Shown here piece by piece: positions 17,256 to 25,094 of a stretch of 64,000 bases of DNA; position 1 is the first letter of the stretch; each line of letters opens with the position of its first letter. The DNA is taken from the NCBI GenBank assembly GCA_002734085.1, contig NVXV01000002.1, positions 1 to 64,000 of the forward strand. Reading direction: 5' to 3'. A program made the position numbers and the translations under genes. The notes under the pieces are model-generated. The model ran no database searches. It was not told the origin of the DNA and worked only from the letters and a program-made list of their open reading frames with translations. The DNA is from Fluviicola sp. (GTDB lineage Bacteria; Bacteroidota; Bacteroidia; Flavobacteriales_D; Crocinitomicaceae).

Positions 17256-17810
17256 ATGGGTTATGATCAAAAAGATATTGAGAAATGGGTCGATAAACAT
17301 AGTGACTACCTTCTGAATTACACACTCTCAAAAATAAATGACCGAGATCTTGCTTTAGATTTCATTCAAGACACATTTGTTGCCGCATTAGGAGCCATCA
17401 ATAAATTCGAAGGGAGAAGTACACCACGTACATGGTTAACCAGTATATTAAATCGAAAAATTATAGACCATTGGCGAAAAAAGAAAAGTCAAAAAACAAA
17501 TGTTGCTTCACACTTTTTTTATGGTGAAAATGACAAGAGTGAAGGTCATTGGATATTAGAAAATGCTCCTAGTCAACAAATCGCTTCAATTGAAGAGGAA
17601 ATCGAAGCTGAGGAACAAGTAAAAGAATTAGAAGATTGTCTAAAAATTTTACCTGAGCAATGGAGAGGGATTGTCTATGCGAAATATATGGAACAAAAGA
17701 AAGGAGAGGAAATATGTAATGAATTTGATGTCACATCGTCTAACTTCTGGGTGATTGTTCACCGTGCAAAACTTGCACTGCGCGACTGCCTAAAAAGTAA
17801 ATGGTTATAG
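17256..17810 (+). CDS. ECF-type RNA polymerase sigma factor
   Basis: The 184-residue protein has region 2 (LSKINDRDLALDFIQDTFVAA and FEGRSTPRTWLTSILNRKIIDHWRK) and region 4 (LPEQWRGIVYAKYMEQKKGEEICNEFDVTSSNFWVIVHRAKLALRDCL). The region 4 helix-turn-helix has the unusual SNFWVIVHRA form seen in Bacteroidota sigma factors paired with tiny zinc proteins. It is followed two bases later by a small anti-sigma-like gene, so the two form a regulatory pair. Target genes are unknown. Confidence 0.9.
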   Translation: MGYDQKDIEKWVDKHSDYLLNYTLSKINDRDLALDFIQDTFVAALGAINKFEGRSTPRTWLTSILNRKIIDHWRKKKSQKTNVASHFFYGENDKSEGHWILENAPSQQIASIEEEIEAEEQVKELEDCLKILPEQWRGIVYAKYMEQKKGEEICNEFDVTSSNFWVIVHRAKLALRDCLKSKWL

Positions 17811-17812
17811 CC

Positions 17813-18049
17813 ATGAAAAGTTGTAAAGACATTACATTATTAGTTGAGAAAGGAAAGATTACAAAGCTCTCCTTTAAAGAAAAAGTGCAAGTTAAATTTC
17901 ACTTAGCGATGTGTAAGCTATGTCGTAATTTTGCTGTTGATTCTGATTTTTTGGATCGCGTTTTATCTCAGCTCAAACCGAGTAGTTTGAAGTTGACTTA
18001 TGAGGAGAAGGAGAGTGTTAAAGATTCTTTAAACAGGAGTAAGGAGTAA
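17813..18049 (+). CDS. Small zinc-binding anti-sigma-like protein
   Basis: The 78-residue product (start MKSCKDITLLVEKG) carries HLAMCKLC, an H-x3-C-x2-C motif as in zinc-binding anti-sigma domains, preceded by a cysteine near the N-terminus. No transmembrane segment follows, so it would be a soluble inhibitor or redox sensor for the sigma factor encoded just upstream. Assignment rests on motif and position. A decayed relative of its C-terminus lies 200 bases downstream. Confidence 0.75.
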   Translation: MKSCKDITLLVEKGKITKLSFKEKVQVKFHLAMCKLCRNFAVDSDFLDRVLSQLKPSSLKLTYEEKESVKDSLNRSKE

Positions 18050-18437
18050 CAGTTAAGAAGAAGGTTATTTCAATTCGATTTGGAATTCCCGTTTCAAAAG
18101 TCTTTATGTCACAATTTTTGACTCAAAAATTCCGCCATAAAGGATTTTTGCATTTGAGGGGTTGCGAGGGTTGACACCCTTTTTTCCGAAATGTCGTCCT
18201 TAGTAGGACTTTGCTCTGGTAAATTGTTATTTAAGTATTCATTACACAGGATTATACAAAGAAAATATCTCTGTGATTCTCGAAGTACTTTGTGCTAAAA
18301 CTGAATTAAAATTGACACCAGAAGAAAAATTGAGAATAAAATCTTCAGTTTCCAAAATGAATAAATAGCTATTGAGTCATTCGTGGAATTTCTAAAGTCT
18401 AATGTCTATATTCTAACATCTAATGTCTCAATAACAA
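18050..18437. other. Intergenic region with a duplicated remnant and weak hairpins
   Basis: Apart from the anti-sigma-like remnant at 18240-18368, this 390-base stretch holds a short hairpin AGGGT-TGAC-ACCCT followed by T6 near 18167-18186, which may end the sigma/anti-sigma transcript, and GTCCT-TAGT-AGGAC just after it. No other gene is supported. Confidence 0.45.
18240..18368 (+). pseudogene. Remnant of a second anti-sigma-like gene
   Basis: The open frame ends ILEVLCAKTELKLTPEEKLR and IKSSVSKMNK, matching the end of the intact upstream protein (FLDRVLSQLKPSSLKLTYEEK then ESVKDSLNRSKE) at LKLT-EEK, K-S and the same distance to the stop. No start codon or zinc motif is left. It looks like the 3' end of a duplicated copy that decayed. 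Confidence 0.55.
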
Positions 18438-19781
18438 TCAAACTCCCGTATAATTCTGTGGTGAAATTGCTTTTAATTCTTCTTTAATTGCGTCACTCAC
18501 CTCCAACGTCTCAACAAAAGCGTGTACGGTTTGCTTCGTTACTTTTTCATTTTTACGTGTCAATCCTTTTAGTGCTTCGTATGGTTTTGGGAAACCTTCT
18601 CTTCTCAATACCGTTTGGATTGCCTCAGCAACTACTGCCCAATTATTTTCTAAATCTGCGTCAAGAGCAGGTTCGTTCAGTAATAATTTTTCAAGACCAA
18701 CTAATGTAGATTTAAAGCCTATTAAAGCATGACTTAAAGGAACACCAACATTTCTCAAAACAGTTGAATCCGTTAAATCGCGTTGCAATCTTGAAATTGG
18801 AAGTTTAGCTGCAAGATGTTCCAATACAGCAGTTGCGATTCCTAAATTTCCTTCCGAATTTTCGAAATCGATTGGATTTACTTTGTGTGGCATTGCACTC
18901 GAACCAATTTCTCCTTCTTTTAACTTCTGTTTGAAGTAATCCATTGAGATGTACGTCCACATATCACGATCTAAATCGATGAGAATATTATTGATGCGTT
19001 TCATTGCATCAAAAAGCGCCGCTAAATTATCATAATGTTCAATTTGTGTTGTTGTTTGACTTCTAGACAAACCAAGTTGACTAGATACAAACACATTGGC
19101 AAAACTCACCCAGTCATGATTCGGAAAAGCTACATTATGCGCATTCAAATTTCCTGTGGCTCCACCAAATTTAGCTGAGAACGGAACTTCTATCAGCTGA
19201 CTTAACTGAATCTTTAATCGCTCACTAAAAACCCTGATTTCTTTCCCTAAACGTGTAGGTGAGGCAGGTTGACCATGTGTTTTAGCCAACATTGGAATAT
19301 CTTTCCAATCTTTAGCATAATCATCCAGTTTTTCAATCACTTTTGAAAGTGCTGGAATATAAACATCCTCAACTGCGTTTTTCATTGACAATGGAACAGC
19401 CGTATTATTGATGTCCTGGGAAGTCAAACCGAAATGTACAAACTCTAAGTACTTTTCAAGTCCCAATTCCTCCATCTTTTGTTTCACGAAATACTCTACC
19501 GCTTTAACGTCATGGTTTGTCGTTTTTTCTGTGGTTTTGATCACATTCGCATCGTCTTCAGAAAAATGAGTATATACTTTTCGCAAAGCGTCAAATTTAT
19601 CTTTCGGAAAATCTGAAAGCGGCGCAATTCCCGAATCAACAAGCGCAATTAAGTACTCTATCTCCACCAAAACACGGTATTTGATCAATCCGTATTCAGA
19701 AAAATAAGGAGCTAATTCAGAAACTTTTCTTCTGTACCTCCCATCTATTGGCGAAATTGCTGTAAGTGTATTCAAATCCAT
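18438..19781 (-). CDS. purB: Adenylosuccinate lyase
   Basis: PurB cleaves adenylosuccinate and SAICAR in purine synthesis. The product (447 residues from MDLNTLTAISPIDGRY) shows the fumarase/lyase signature GSSAMPHKVNPIDFENSEGN with the catalytic loop serine, TTNHDVKAVEYFVK and LTSQDINNTA. The longest frame begins nine codons earlier, but a TATCTTTG promoter element (19806-19813, minus strand) overlaps that region, so MDLN is the better start. Confidence 0.95.
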   Translation of the reverse strand: MDLNTLTAISPIDGRYRRKVSELAPYFSEYGLIKYRVLVEIEYLIALVDSGIAPLSDFPKDKFDALRKVYTHFSEDDANVIKTTEKTTNHDVKAVEYFVKQKMEELGLEKYLEFVHFGLTSQDINNTAVPLSMKNAVEDVYIPALSKVIEKLDDYAKDWKDIPMLAKTHGQPASPTRLGKEIRVFSERLKIQLSQLIEVPFSAKFGGATGNLNAHNVAFPNHDWVSFANVFVSSQLGLSRSQTTTQIEHYDNLAALFDAMKRINNILIDLDRDMWTYISMDYFKQKLKEGEIGSSAMPHKVNPIDFENSEGNLGIATAVLEHLAAKLPISRLQRDLTDSTVLRNVGVPLSHALIGFKSTLVGLEKLLLNEPALDADLENNWAVVAEAIQTVLRREGFPKPYEALKGLTRKNEKVTKQTVHAFVETLEVSDAIKEELKAISPQNYTGV

Positions 19782-19805
19782 GACATTAATGTTTTTACGA
19801 AACGG

Positions 19806-19813
19806 CAAAGATA
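19806..19813 (-). promoter_or_regulatory. Candidate -7 promoter element of purB
   Basis: On the minus strand this reads TATCTTTG (TAnnTTTG), 24 bases upstream of the ATG at 19781. Confidence 0.55.
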
Positions 19814-19989
19814 GTAAAACTACCTAAAAGAAATTTTTAGTTGAACTAAAGTTTTGACGGTAACAGAGACTACAAAGTTATTTTTGAGTCGAATGAAGTC
19901 TTTGAATTTTAATACGTATTAAGACTGCCATTGAACCAACACGTACTTTCTTCTATTGTGCTCCTTTATTTCGAGAAAACCATATTTAT

Positions 19990-20382
19990 AACAAAACAGA
20001 TATACATCTCCCTTCTGATTTGAGAATTTATTATAAAGAATGGAAACCAAAAACTTATCTTTTTGAAGGAGCCGTTGACACAACTTACAGTGGCACTAGT
20101 GTTGGCAAAATTGTAAAGACTGCAGGTCGCAAAGCAGGTATAAAAAAAACAGTTACACCTCACATGTTAAGACATAGTTTTGCCACACACTTATTAGAAA
20201 ATGGAACAGACTTAAGATATATTCAAGTTCCATTAGGACATAATAGTACACGAACAACGGAGATATACACGCATGTAGCAGTGAATAATATAAAAACTAT
20301 TAAAAGTCCTATAGATTTACTAAATTTGGATCAAAACACATATGTTTTTTACACACACGTTACAAGCAACCTAAAAGACTAA
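19990..20382 (+). pseudogene. Tyrosine recombinase, truncated C-terminal catalytic part
   Basis: The frame carries the C-terminal half of a site-specific tyrosine recombinase: [34 protein letters not shown] (box with His and Arg), [15 protein letters not shown] (His and nucleophilic Tyr). The N-terminal SAM-like domain and the first catalytic arginine are missing, so this is not a working enzyme. It resembles the Xer-like integrases common in Bacteroidota and lacks the extra segment that marks classical integron IntI. Its last codons (HVTSNLKD) overlap the GTTACAAGCA boundary of the first downstream cassette, so its original C-terminus was probably replaced by cassette DNA. Confidence 0.8.
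20359..20368 (+). repeat. Cassette boundary core (attI-like or half attC)
   Basis: GTTACAAGCA marks the left edge of the first cassette. Its reverse complement TGCTTGTAAC recurs (9/10) as AGCTTGTAAC at 21083-21092 after the cassette gene. Upstream bases resemble the right arm of the other sites. A second core-like palindrome, GACTAACGTTAGTC, follows at 20377-20390. Confidence 0.65.
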
Positions 20383-20406
20383 CGTTAGTCAAATAACGAT
20401 ATTAAA

Positions 20407-21048
20407 ATGAAACTTTCAACAAAGGCAGAAAATATACTGAAACAAATTAGCGACAAGAACACAAAACTTGGCGACTTGCGGAAAATTGCGAAAGAGATAA
20501 AAAAAGACCACCAATTAGCTATTGAACTTTGGTCAACGGAACATTTTTTTGCACGACAATTAGCAATCTTGATTATAGACAAAAAACTTCTTGCAGAAGA
20601 AGTGATTGACAAATTAGTTGCTGACATTAACCAACACAACGAAAAAGAAAAACTTCAACTTATTGATTGGTTAATGGCAAACCAACTAACCAAAGACAAA
20701 AAGACACTTGCTTTATTAGAAAGTTGGGAAGACAATCAATCTTCACTTAAAAGGCGAATCTTTTGGTATTATCAAGGTCGTTTGCGTTGGACAGGAAACC
20801 CACAACCTGACAGTGAAAAATTGCTTTATAAAATTGAAAAAGAAATCGAAAAAGAGCAACCCGAAGTGCAATGGGCAATGAATTTTTTAGCAGGTTGGAT
20901 AGGTGTTTACGAAAAACAATATCGCGAACGCTGTGTAGCACTTGGCGAAAAGACAGGACTTTATAAAGGTAAAATGGTGTCAAAAGGATGTACACCAGAA
21001 TATTTGCCTGAATTCATTGCGATTGAAAGTAATAAACGAAATTTATAA
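20407..21048 (+). CDS. AlkD-like DNA alkylation repair protein (cassette 1)
   Basis: The 213-residue product matches the DNA alkylation repair family built of HEAT-like helical repeats: KLGDLRKIAKEIKKDHQLAI, ELWSTEHFFARQLAILIIDK, IDWLMANQL, RRIFWYYQGRLRW and a final helix with VQWAMNFLAGWIG. Relatives such as AlkD remove bulky or cationic alkylated bases. It is complete and forms the first gene of the cassette array, with its site R1 after it. Whether it is expressed from its own promoter or from upstream is unknown. Confidence 0.82.
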   Translation: MKLSTKAENILKQISDKNTKLGDLRKIAKEIKKDHQLAIELWSTEHFFARQLAILIIDKKLLAEEVIDKLVADINQHNEKEKLQLIDWLMANQLTKDKKTLALLESWEDNQSSLKRRIFWYYQGRLRWTGNPQPDSEKLLYKIEKEIEKEQPEVQWAMNFLAGWIGVYEKQYRERCVALGEKTGLYKGKMVSKGCTPEYLPEFIAIESNKRNL

Positions 21049-21082
21049 TTCTTGTGACGATTGAACGAAATATAATAAAGGC

Positions 21083-21219
21083 AGCTTGTAACAATGTATA
21101 TAAAAAATAGGCGGAATAGTAATAAAATCAAAGCTTGTGGATCGTGTCAAACTTTGTTCTTAACCGAAAGCTTGGTGCTTCGAAATCGCCTACTTTTCAT
21201 ATACTAACCGTTGTAGGTA
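21083..21219 (+). repeat. attC-like recombination site R1
   Basis: Left arm AGCTTGTAAC then GTATATAAAAAATAGGCG pairs imperfectly with the right arm CGCCTACTTTTCATATAC then CCGTTGTAGG. The left core matches the boundary at 20359 (9/10). The right core GTTGTAGGTA (21210-21219) begins cassette 2. Total length is 137 bases, within the range of integron attC sites. Confidence 0.75.
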
Positions 21220-21225
21220 TTAGGG

Positions 21226-21241
21226 TATGGTAAATACCATA
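21226..21241. repeat. Short inverted repeat upstream of cassette 2 gene
   Basis: TATGGTA-AA-TACCATA is a perfect 7-base inverted repeat about 45 bases before the ATG at 21285. It could be an operator or part of the cassette leader; nothing else supports a role. Confidence 0.4.
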
Positions 21242-21284
21242 TCCTTTAAATAGAATAAATTACTATTCAATTCGTTATGACAAT

Positions 21285-21707
21285 ATGAAAATTGTTTTAA
21301 CTGCTATTCTCTTTATTATTAGCATAACGTCTTGTAAAAAGGAATCAATTGATTTTGAATTGCCTGATGAATTCAATGGACCATCGACAGAACACAGTCA
21401 ATTCTATGGTAATTGGATATGGATTTATTCAAATTCTCCATCCACTGCATATCCTCCTATGGCTGGGAATATTAGAATGGAGATAAAGAAAGATAGTGTT
21501 AAGTTCTCAGAAAATGGAACCGATTACTTCTACTTTACAAAAAGTACACTGGAAGATTCAAACCGATCTTTCGTGCACTACTTCAATTTTGGAACATACT
21601 TATATAGTTCCTCGATTGATACTTTAAATAATCAAGATTCAATAATCCTCAAATTTGTTAATGGAGAAGCGGGAATGGAAAATGACCTTGTCTTAAAAAA
21701 ACAATAG
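21285..21707 (+). CDS. Small predicted lipoprotein (cassette 2, first gene)
   Basis: The 140-residue product has a lipoprotein signal (MKIVLTAILFIISITSCKKE, lipobox ITSC). The mature part begins with an acidic linker and contains FYGNWIWIYSNSP and IRMEIKKDSVKFSENGTDYF, which resemble a lipocalin-like META or DUF domain that measures fit to a small barrel; no named family is certain. It is six bases from the next gene, so cassette 2 carries two genes. Confidence 0.7.
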   Translation: MKIVLTAILFIISITSCKKESIDFELPDEFNGPSTEHSQFYGNWIWIYSNSPSTAYPPMAGNIRMEIKKDSVKFSENGTDYFYFTKSTLEDSNRSFVHYFNFGTYLYSSSIDTLNNQDSIILKFVNGEAGMENDLVLKKQ

Positions 21708-21713
21708 TATACA

Positions 21714-22244
21714 ATGAAATTTTTAACTTTCACATTTTATATAATAACATTAATAAACTGTTCAACACAAATAGATGTTGTAAATAATAATAATCTCAAA
21801 AATAAATTATCTAAGGAGTTGGCAAAATGTTTACCAATCAATTGGACAATATGGGAAGAGCATTCAGAAGAGAATAAAATAAACCTACCTCACATCGGAA
21901 AGGCAATTTACGACATACACATAAAAGCCAACTATATACTAATAGATACAGTTTATGCCGAAAACATTTTGGGAAAGCATATACATTCTTATAATCCTGA
22001 AATTGTTTTACACGTCTTTAATAATGAAGAAAAAACTAGAAAAACTGTTGAATTTGTAAACTCAAATCCAGAAGTGATTTCAACTAATGGCTTTGAAATT
22101 TATTTCGGTGAAACTATGGAGTTCATAATTTTTGAACACTCTCTAGAGTATCAAAATTTTGAACCGAAAGATGAAAAAGTTGACGAATTACGGAATTGTC
22201 TAAAAAATAAAATTACTACCTACAACACGATGTATAGAAAATAG
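21714..22244 (+). CDS. Small predicted lipoprotein (cassette 2, second gene)
   Basis: The 176-residue product begins MKFLTFTFYIITLINCSTQ, a probable lipoprotein signal with lipobox LINC. The body is mixed alpha/beta (LPINWTIWEEHSEEN, IHIKANYILIDTVYAENI) with no family I recognise. The last codons and the stop (TTYNTMYRK) are encoded by the left arm of the downstream recombination site, typical for genes carried in cassettes. Confidence 0.7.
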   Translation: MKFLTFTFYIITLINCSTQIDVVNNNNLKNKLSKELAKCLPINWTIWEEHSEENKINLPHIGKAIYDIHIKANYILIDTVYAENILGKHIHSYNPEIVLHVFNNEEKTRKTVEFVNSNPEVISTNGFEIYFGETMEFIIFEHSLEYQNFEPKDEKVDELRNCLKNKITTYNTMYRK

Positions 22245-22416
22245 GGCGGTTCAGAGGTTTGGAGAGAGCCAAGCTACCTACTAGCACCGCCAAATTTACA
22301 ATTTGGCTTTACAACCGATAAAATGTAAAAACAAAATTGTAAATCTGGCTCAGAGCAAACCGAAAATGCAGTGCATTCCTAATGCCCTACATTCCATACA
22401 TAAACCGTTAGCAATA
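22217..22416 (+). repeat. attC-like recombination site R2
   Basis: Left core TACCTACAAC (22217-22226) is the exact reverse complement of the core that opens this cassette (GTTGTAGGTA, 21210-21219). The arm CACGATGTATAGAAAATAGG continues into GGCGG and pairs with TGCCCTACATTCCATACA and AACC before the right core GTTAGCAATA (22407-22416). Inner arms include CAAATTTACAATTTGG and a matching AATTGTAAATCTGG. Length is 200 bases. Confidence 0.8.
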
Positions 22417-22424
22417 ATTACAAG

Positions 22425-22931
22425 ATGACACAATCATATTTGACAACAATTTTTTTAGCTCTTCTGAACTCCATTGTTTTCGGACAAGATTTGATTCTGG
22501 AATATTCAAATTTTTCCGATTGTGTAAGAACGAAAAGTGAATCGAATAAAATATTATCAGCAAGTTTAGAATCTGATACTTTAAACCTTAAACTCGAACT
22601 AATTCTAAATTGTTCGGTGAGTGCAAAAACGAAAGTTGATTTTAAACTAAATCAGGACACGCTTCATCTATTTATTCCAGAAACTAAAACAACAACTACA
22701 ATAACTGGAGAAAGTGACACAACTGTTGTGGAAACCGACTTTAAAATGAGTGAAAGTGGAGAAACCACAACTTACTCAACAGTTATTATAGACAGTCCAA
22801 CAGCCGAAACTAAAAACGAAAGAGCATTATGTGATTGCACTTACCTTCTTATCTTAAAGTTTAAGAATGCTAGTCAAATACCAACAATAGTAGCAAATAA
22901 CATACTGCTAACAAAAAATAAATGGCATTAA
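22425..22931 (+). CDS. Small secreted protein (cassette 3)
   Basis: The 168-residue product has a signal peptide (MTQSYLTTIFLALLNSIVFGQ) and four cysteines (FSDCVRT, LILNCSVS, ALCDCTYLLILKF), perhaps forming disulfides in the periplasm. The middle is Thr/Glu rich (TKTTTTITGESDTTVVETDF). No family recognised. Its start lies 18 bases after the cassette boundary, and its stop overlaps the left arm of site R3. Confidence 0.7.
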   Translation: MTQSYLTTIFLALLNSIVFGQDLILEYSNFSDCVRTKSESNKILSASLESDTLNLKLELILNCSVSAKTKVDFKLNQDTLHLFIPETKTTTTITGESDTTVVETDFKMSESGETTTYSTVIIDSPTAETKNERALCDCTYLLILKFKNASQIPTIVANNILLTKNKWH

Positions 22932-22961
22932 AACGTCCGTTTATTCAAAACGTTGTGTGGC
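22903..22961 (+). repeat. attC-like recombination site R3 (short form)
   Basis: Left core TACTGCTAAC (22903-22912) matches the reverse complement of the opening core GTTAGCAATA at 9 of 10 positions. The right core is GTTGTGTGGC (22952-22961). Arms are imperfectly complementary (AACAAAAAATAAATGG against CCGTTTATTCAAAACGTT). Only 59 bases long, like the shortest integron attC sites. Confidence 0.72.
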
Positions 22962-23019
22962 ATTGATTTGATAATTGAGTTAGAGTTAAGTCAATAAACA
23001 AGGATATTTTGCGTTCAAA

Positions 23020-23388
23020 ATGAATATGAAATTACAGATAGGAACAATATTGGTATTACTTCTTTGTAGTTGCTCTGAGCATAATGCTCCTGAGCATTTA
23101 ACAGCCGCAAAGATTTCACAAATTGAACTAGGGATGAGTAAGAATGAAGTAATTGAAATTCTAAATGAACCAATTAGTAAAGAGGGTGAAACCTTTCAGT
23201 TTACCGAGAAACATGACTACAATTACCCAATGTTATGGGTGCACTTTGATTCGCTAGGTGTCAGAGCAGTGTATGCTAAATACTACGATTACTGGGATGA
23301 CAAAGGAATCTATTGTTTAGATGAAAAATCCAAAAAACATGGCCGATATGGAGCTAGCGAAGATGCATTGAAAGAATATTTTAATTAA
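23020..23388 (+). CDS. Small lipoprotein with BamE/SmpA-like fold (cassette 4)
   Basis: The 122-residue product starts MNMKLQIGTILVLLLCSCSE, a lipoprotein signal (lipobox LLCS/CSC). The segment ISQIELGMSKNEVIEILNEP is the hallmark first helix-turn of BamE/SmpA-like small lipoproteins (a GMSkxEVxxxLGxP pattern), followed by strands YPMLWVHFDSLGVRAVYAKY. The similarity gives a fold, not a function; membership of the Bam complex is not implied. It is the sole gene of its cassette. Confidence 0.72.
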   Translation: MNMKLQIGTILVLLLCSCSEHNAPEHLTAAKISQIELGMSKNEVIEILNEPISKEGETFQFTEKHDYNYPMLWVHFDSLGVRAVYAKYYDYWDDKGIYCLDEKSKKHGRYGASEDALKEYFN

Positions 23389-23391
23389 AAC

Positions 23392-23450
23392 GCCACACAA
23401 CAAGGTGTAAAAATGTATTAAAACGCATTTTACACTAACCATTGGCGATA
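23392..23450 (+). repeat. attC-like recombination site R4 (short form)
   Basis: Left core GCCACACAAC (23392-23401) is the exact reverse complement of the opening core GTTGTGTGGC. Arms GGTGTAAAAATG and CGCATTTTACACT pair around a short loop. The right core reads ATTGGCGATA instead of the expected GTTGGCGATA, so the recombination triplet is mutated here. Length is 59 bases. Confidence 0.78.
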
Positions 23451-23464
23451 ATTTCATACAATCA

Positions 23465-23981
23465 ATGATAAAAAAATTTGTCCCTTTCGTTTTTATTAAT
23501 GGCTTGTCTAATCTGTAAGGGTCAGTCAGACTCGACTATCATTGCAAAAAAAGAGTACAAAGCTTACACAAATGAATTTATGATTAGCGCAGGTTACGAA
23601 TATTGCACAAGAAACTTTATGGATGTTGGTCTACGCTATTATCATTGGAGAAATGATGGGCAAACTGCTATGGCGTTTTCTGGATTTGCAATTGGCACTG
23701 AAATTAGTTTGGTTGAAAAAGAACAGATATACATTCCTTACATTGGTTGGCAAGGACAATATATGTTTATCGCTTATGGACTAAGAGCTGAATATGGGAT
23801 TGGTAAAAAAAATCAAGCTTTTAGTATCTTACCTGAAATTGGACTTAGTCTTATAGAATTATTACGAATTACAGCTGGTTATCGATTTGTAGTCGAAAAC
23901 AAAGACCCATTGAATCTAAGTGGTTTTCGCTTTTCAGTAATTGTCGCTTTTCCGTTGAGTTTTTTGAAAAAGGACGTCTAA
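23465..23981 (+). CDS. Small outer-membrane barrel, start region frameshifted (cassette 5)
   Basis: The open frame from TTG at 23478 encodes 167 residues with barrel-like strands (FMISAGYEYCTRNFMDVGLR, IPYIGWQGQYMFIAYGLRAE, RITAGYRFVVE). A classical start lies at ATG 23465 but is one base out of frame. If one base of the A7-T3 run after it were removed, the protein would begin MIKKLSLSFLLMACLICKGQ, a textbook signal peptide. I infer a slippage frameshift (or a sequencing error); translation from TTG would leave a shortened signal peptide. Function is unknown. Confidence 0.6.
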
Positions 23982-23990
23982 TGAAAAACT

Positions 23991-24190
23991 ATCGCTAACA
24001 CTGTATATAGCAAATAGGGCGTTCGGTGGTTTACAAAAGTTCAGTGCTATTTACAAACACTGTCAAATCGTTGATTTGGCTTTTAAGAATGAATAAATTA
24101 AAAACAAAATACAACGTTTTGGCTCAGTGCAAATCCGAAAGTTCATCGCTTTCTATTACCCTACATGCTATACACTAAACGTTATACGTA
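23991..24190 (+). repeat. attC-like recombination site R5
   Basis: Left core TATCGCTAAC (23991-24000) matches the reverse complement of the opening core ATTGGCGATA at 8 of 10. Arm CTGTATATAGCAAATAGGGC pairs with TACCCTACATGCTATACAC. The right core GTTATACGTA (24181-24190) directly abuts the ATG of the next gene. The inner part (CAAATCGTTGATTTGG, TTTTGGCTCAGTGCAAATCC) resembles the inner part of R2. Confidence 0.78.
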
Positions 24191-25093
24191 ATGGCGAACA
24201 TGCTTAAAATATTAATCTTTCTTATCTTCTGTTCTCTGCAATTGCTAGGACAGGATACTTTGACGCCTATACCCGAATTTGACCTACCAGATGATACTTC
24301 AGGGGCTGTTTATAAAGACTATTTTTTCGATGATAAATTAAAAATCAATGATTCCACCTCACTAGTAGTATTCACCAGAAATCCTCAAACTCAAATGGCA
24401 AAGGATCTTGGACCAAGGATATATAGTGATACAAATTTCATTCGGAGAATAAAAAGTGATTTTTATGAATTAAAAAACCCATTGATGCCCGAGATTGTTC
24501 ATTTTTGTGATTTCGATGTTTTCTTTTACTCGTATAATGGACATGAGCTAAATTATTTGAATAAACTTAATTCACACTGTGATATTTCAAAAATAAACTG
24601 TCGGGATCTAGAGGTTCTTTTTCAGCCTGGCAGTCAATTACGAGTTGATACGCTGAGTAGATTTCCTGATAAATATAGAGATGATAAAAGCAAGATTTTT
24701 TCAGAAAACGTAATCGTTTCATATTTTGAGAATACTGGATCCTGGGATTTTGGAAATACTGATTGGGATGTTTGCAAGAGTTCAAGATTTCCACGAATTT
24801 ATTATGATGGATATACTGTAGTAAATATTGAACTAGACACCTCTTATACCATAGAAGAAAATATAATAAGTTACGTCAAAAGATATTCAGATGATTTTGA
24901 CAATATAAATTGGAATGCTTGGTCTTATACTGAAGGTGTTCAAGAGTTTACTTTGTTTAACGAGCCTTCAAAAATAGATCTATTTATCTACCTCAAAATA
25001 GATGCGTTTGATGATTTCAAGGAGTTTGATATAAAAAAAATTGAACCGCGAATTACAGAGAACAGCAAACTACTAATATTTTACAAAGATTAA
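24191..25093 (+). CDS. Secreted protein of unknown function (cassette 6)
   Basis: The 300-residue product has a signal peptide (MLKILIFLIFCSLQLLGQ; translation may begin at ATG 24191 or 24200). The mature region has scattered cysteines (FCDFD, NSHCDISKINC, DVCKSS) and many aromatic residues but no family I recognise. The start codon touches the cassette boundary, so the gene has almost no leader of its own. Confidence 0.68.
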   Translation: MANMLKILIFLIFCSLQLLGQDTLTPIPEFDLPDDTSGAVYKDYFFDDKLKINDSTSLVVFTRNPQTQMAKDLGPRIYSDTNFIRRIKSDFYELKNPLMPEIVHFCDFDVFFYSYNGHELNYLNKLNSHCDISKINCRDLEVLFQPGSQLRVDTLSRFPDKYRDDKSKIFSENVIVSYFENTGSWDFGNTDWDVCKSSRFPRIYYDGYTVVNIELDTSYTIEENIISYVKRYSDDFDNINWNAWSYTEGVQEFTLFNEPSKIDLFIYLKIDAFDDFKEFDIKKIEPRITENSKLLIFYKD

Positions 25094-25094
25094 G

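Noticed and set aside
18240-18368. Short independent gene downstream of the anti-sigma gene
   Set aside because: No start codon or ribosome-binding site; similarity to the end of the upstream protein makes a remnant more likely.
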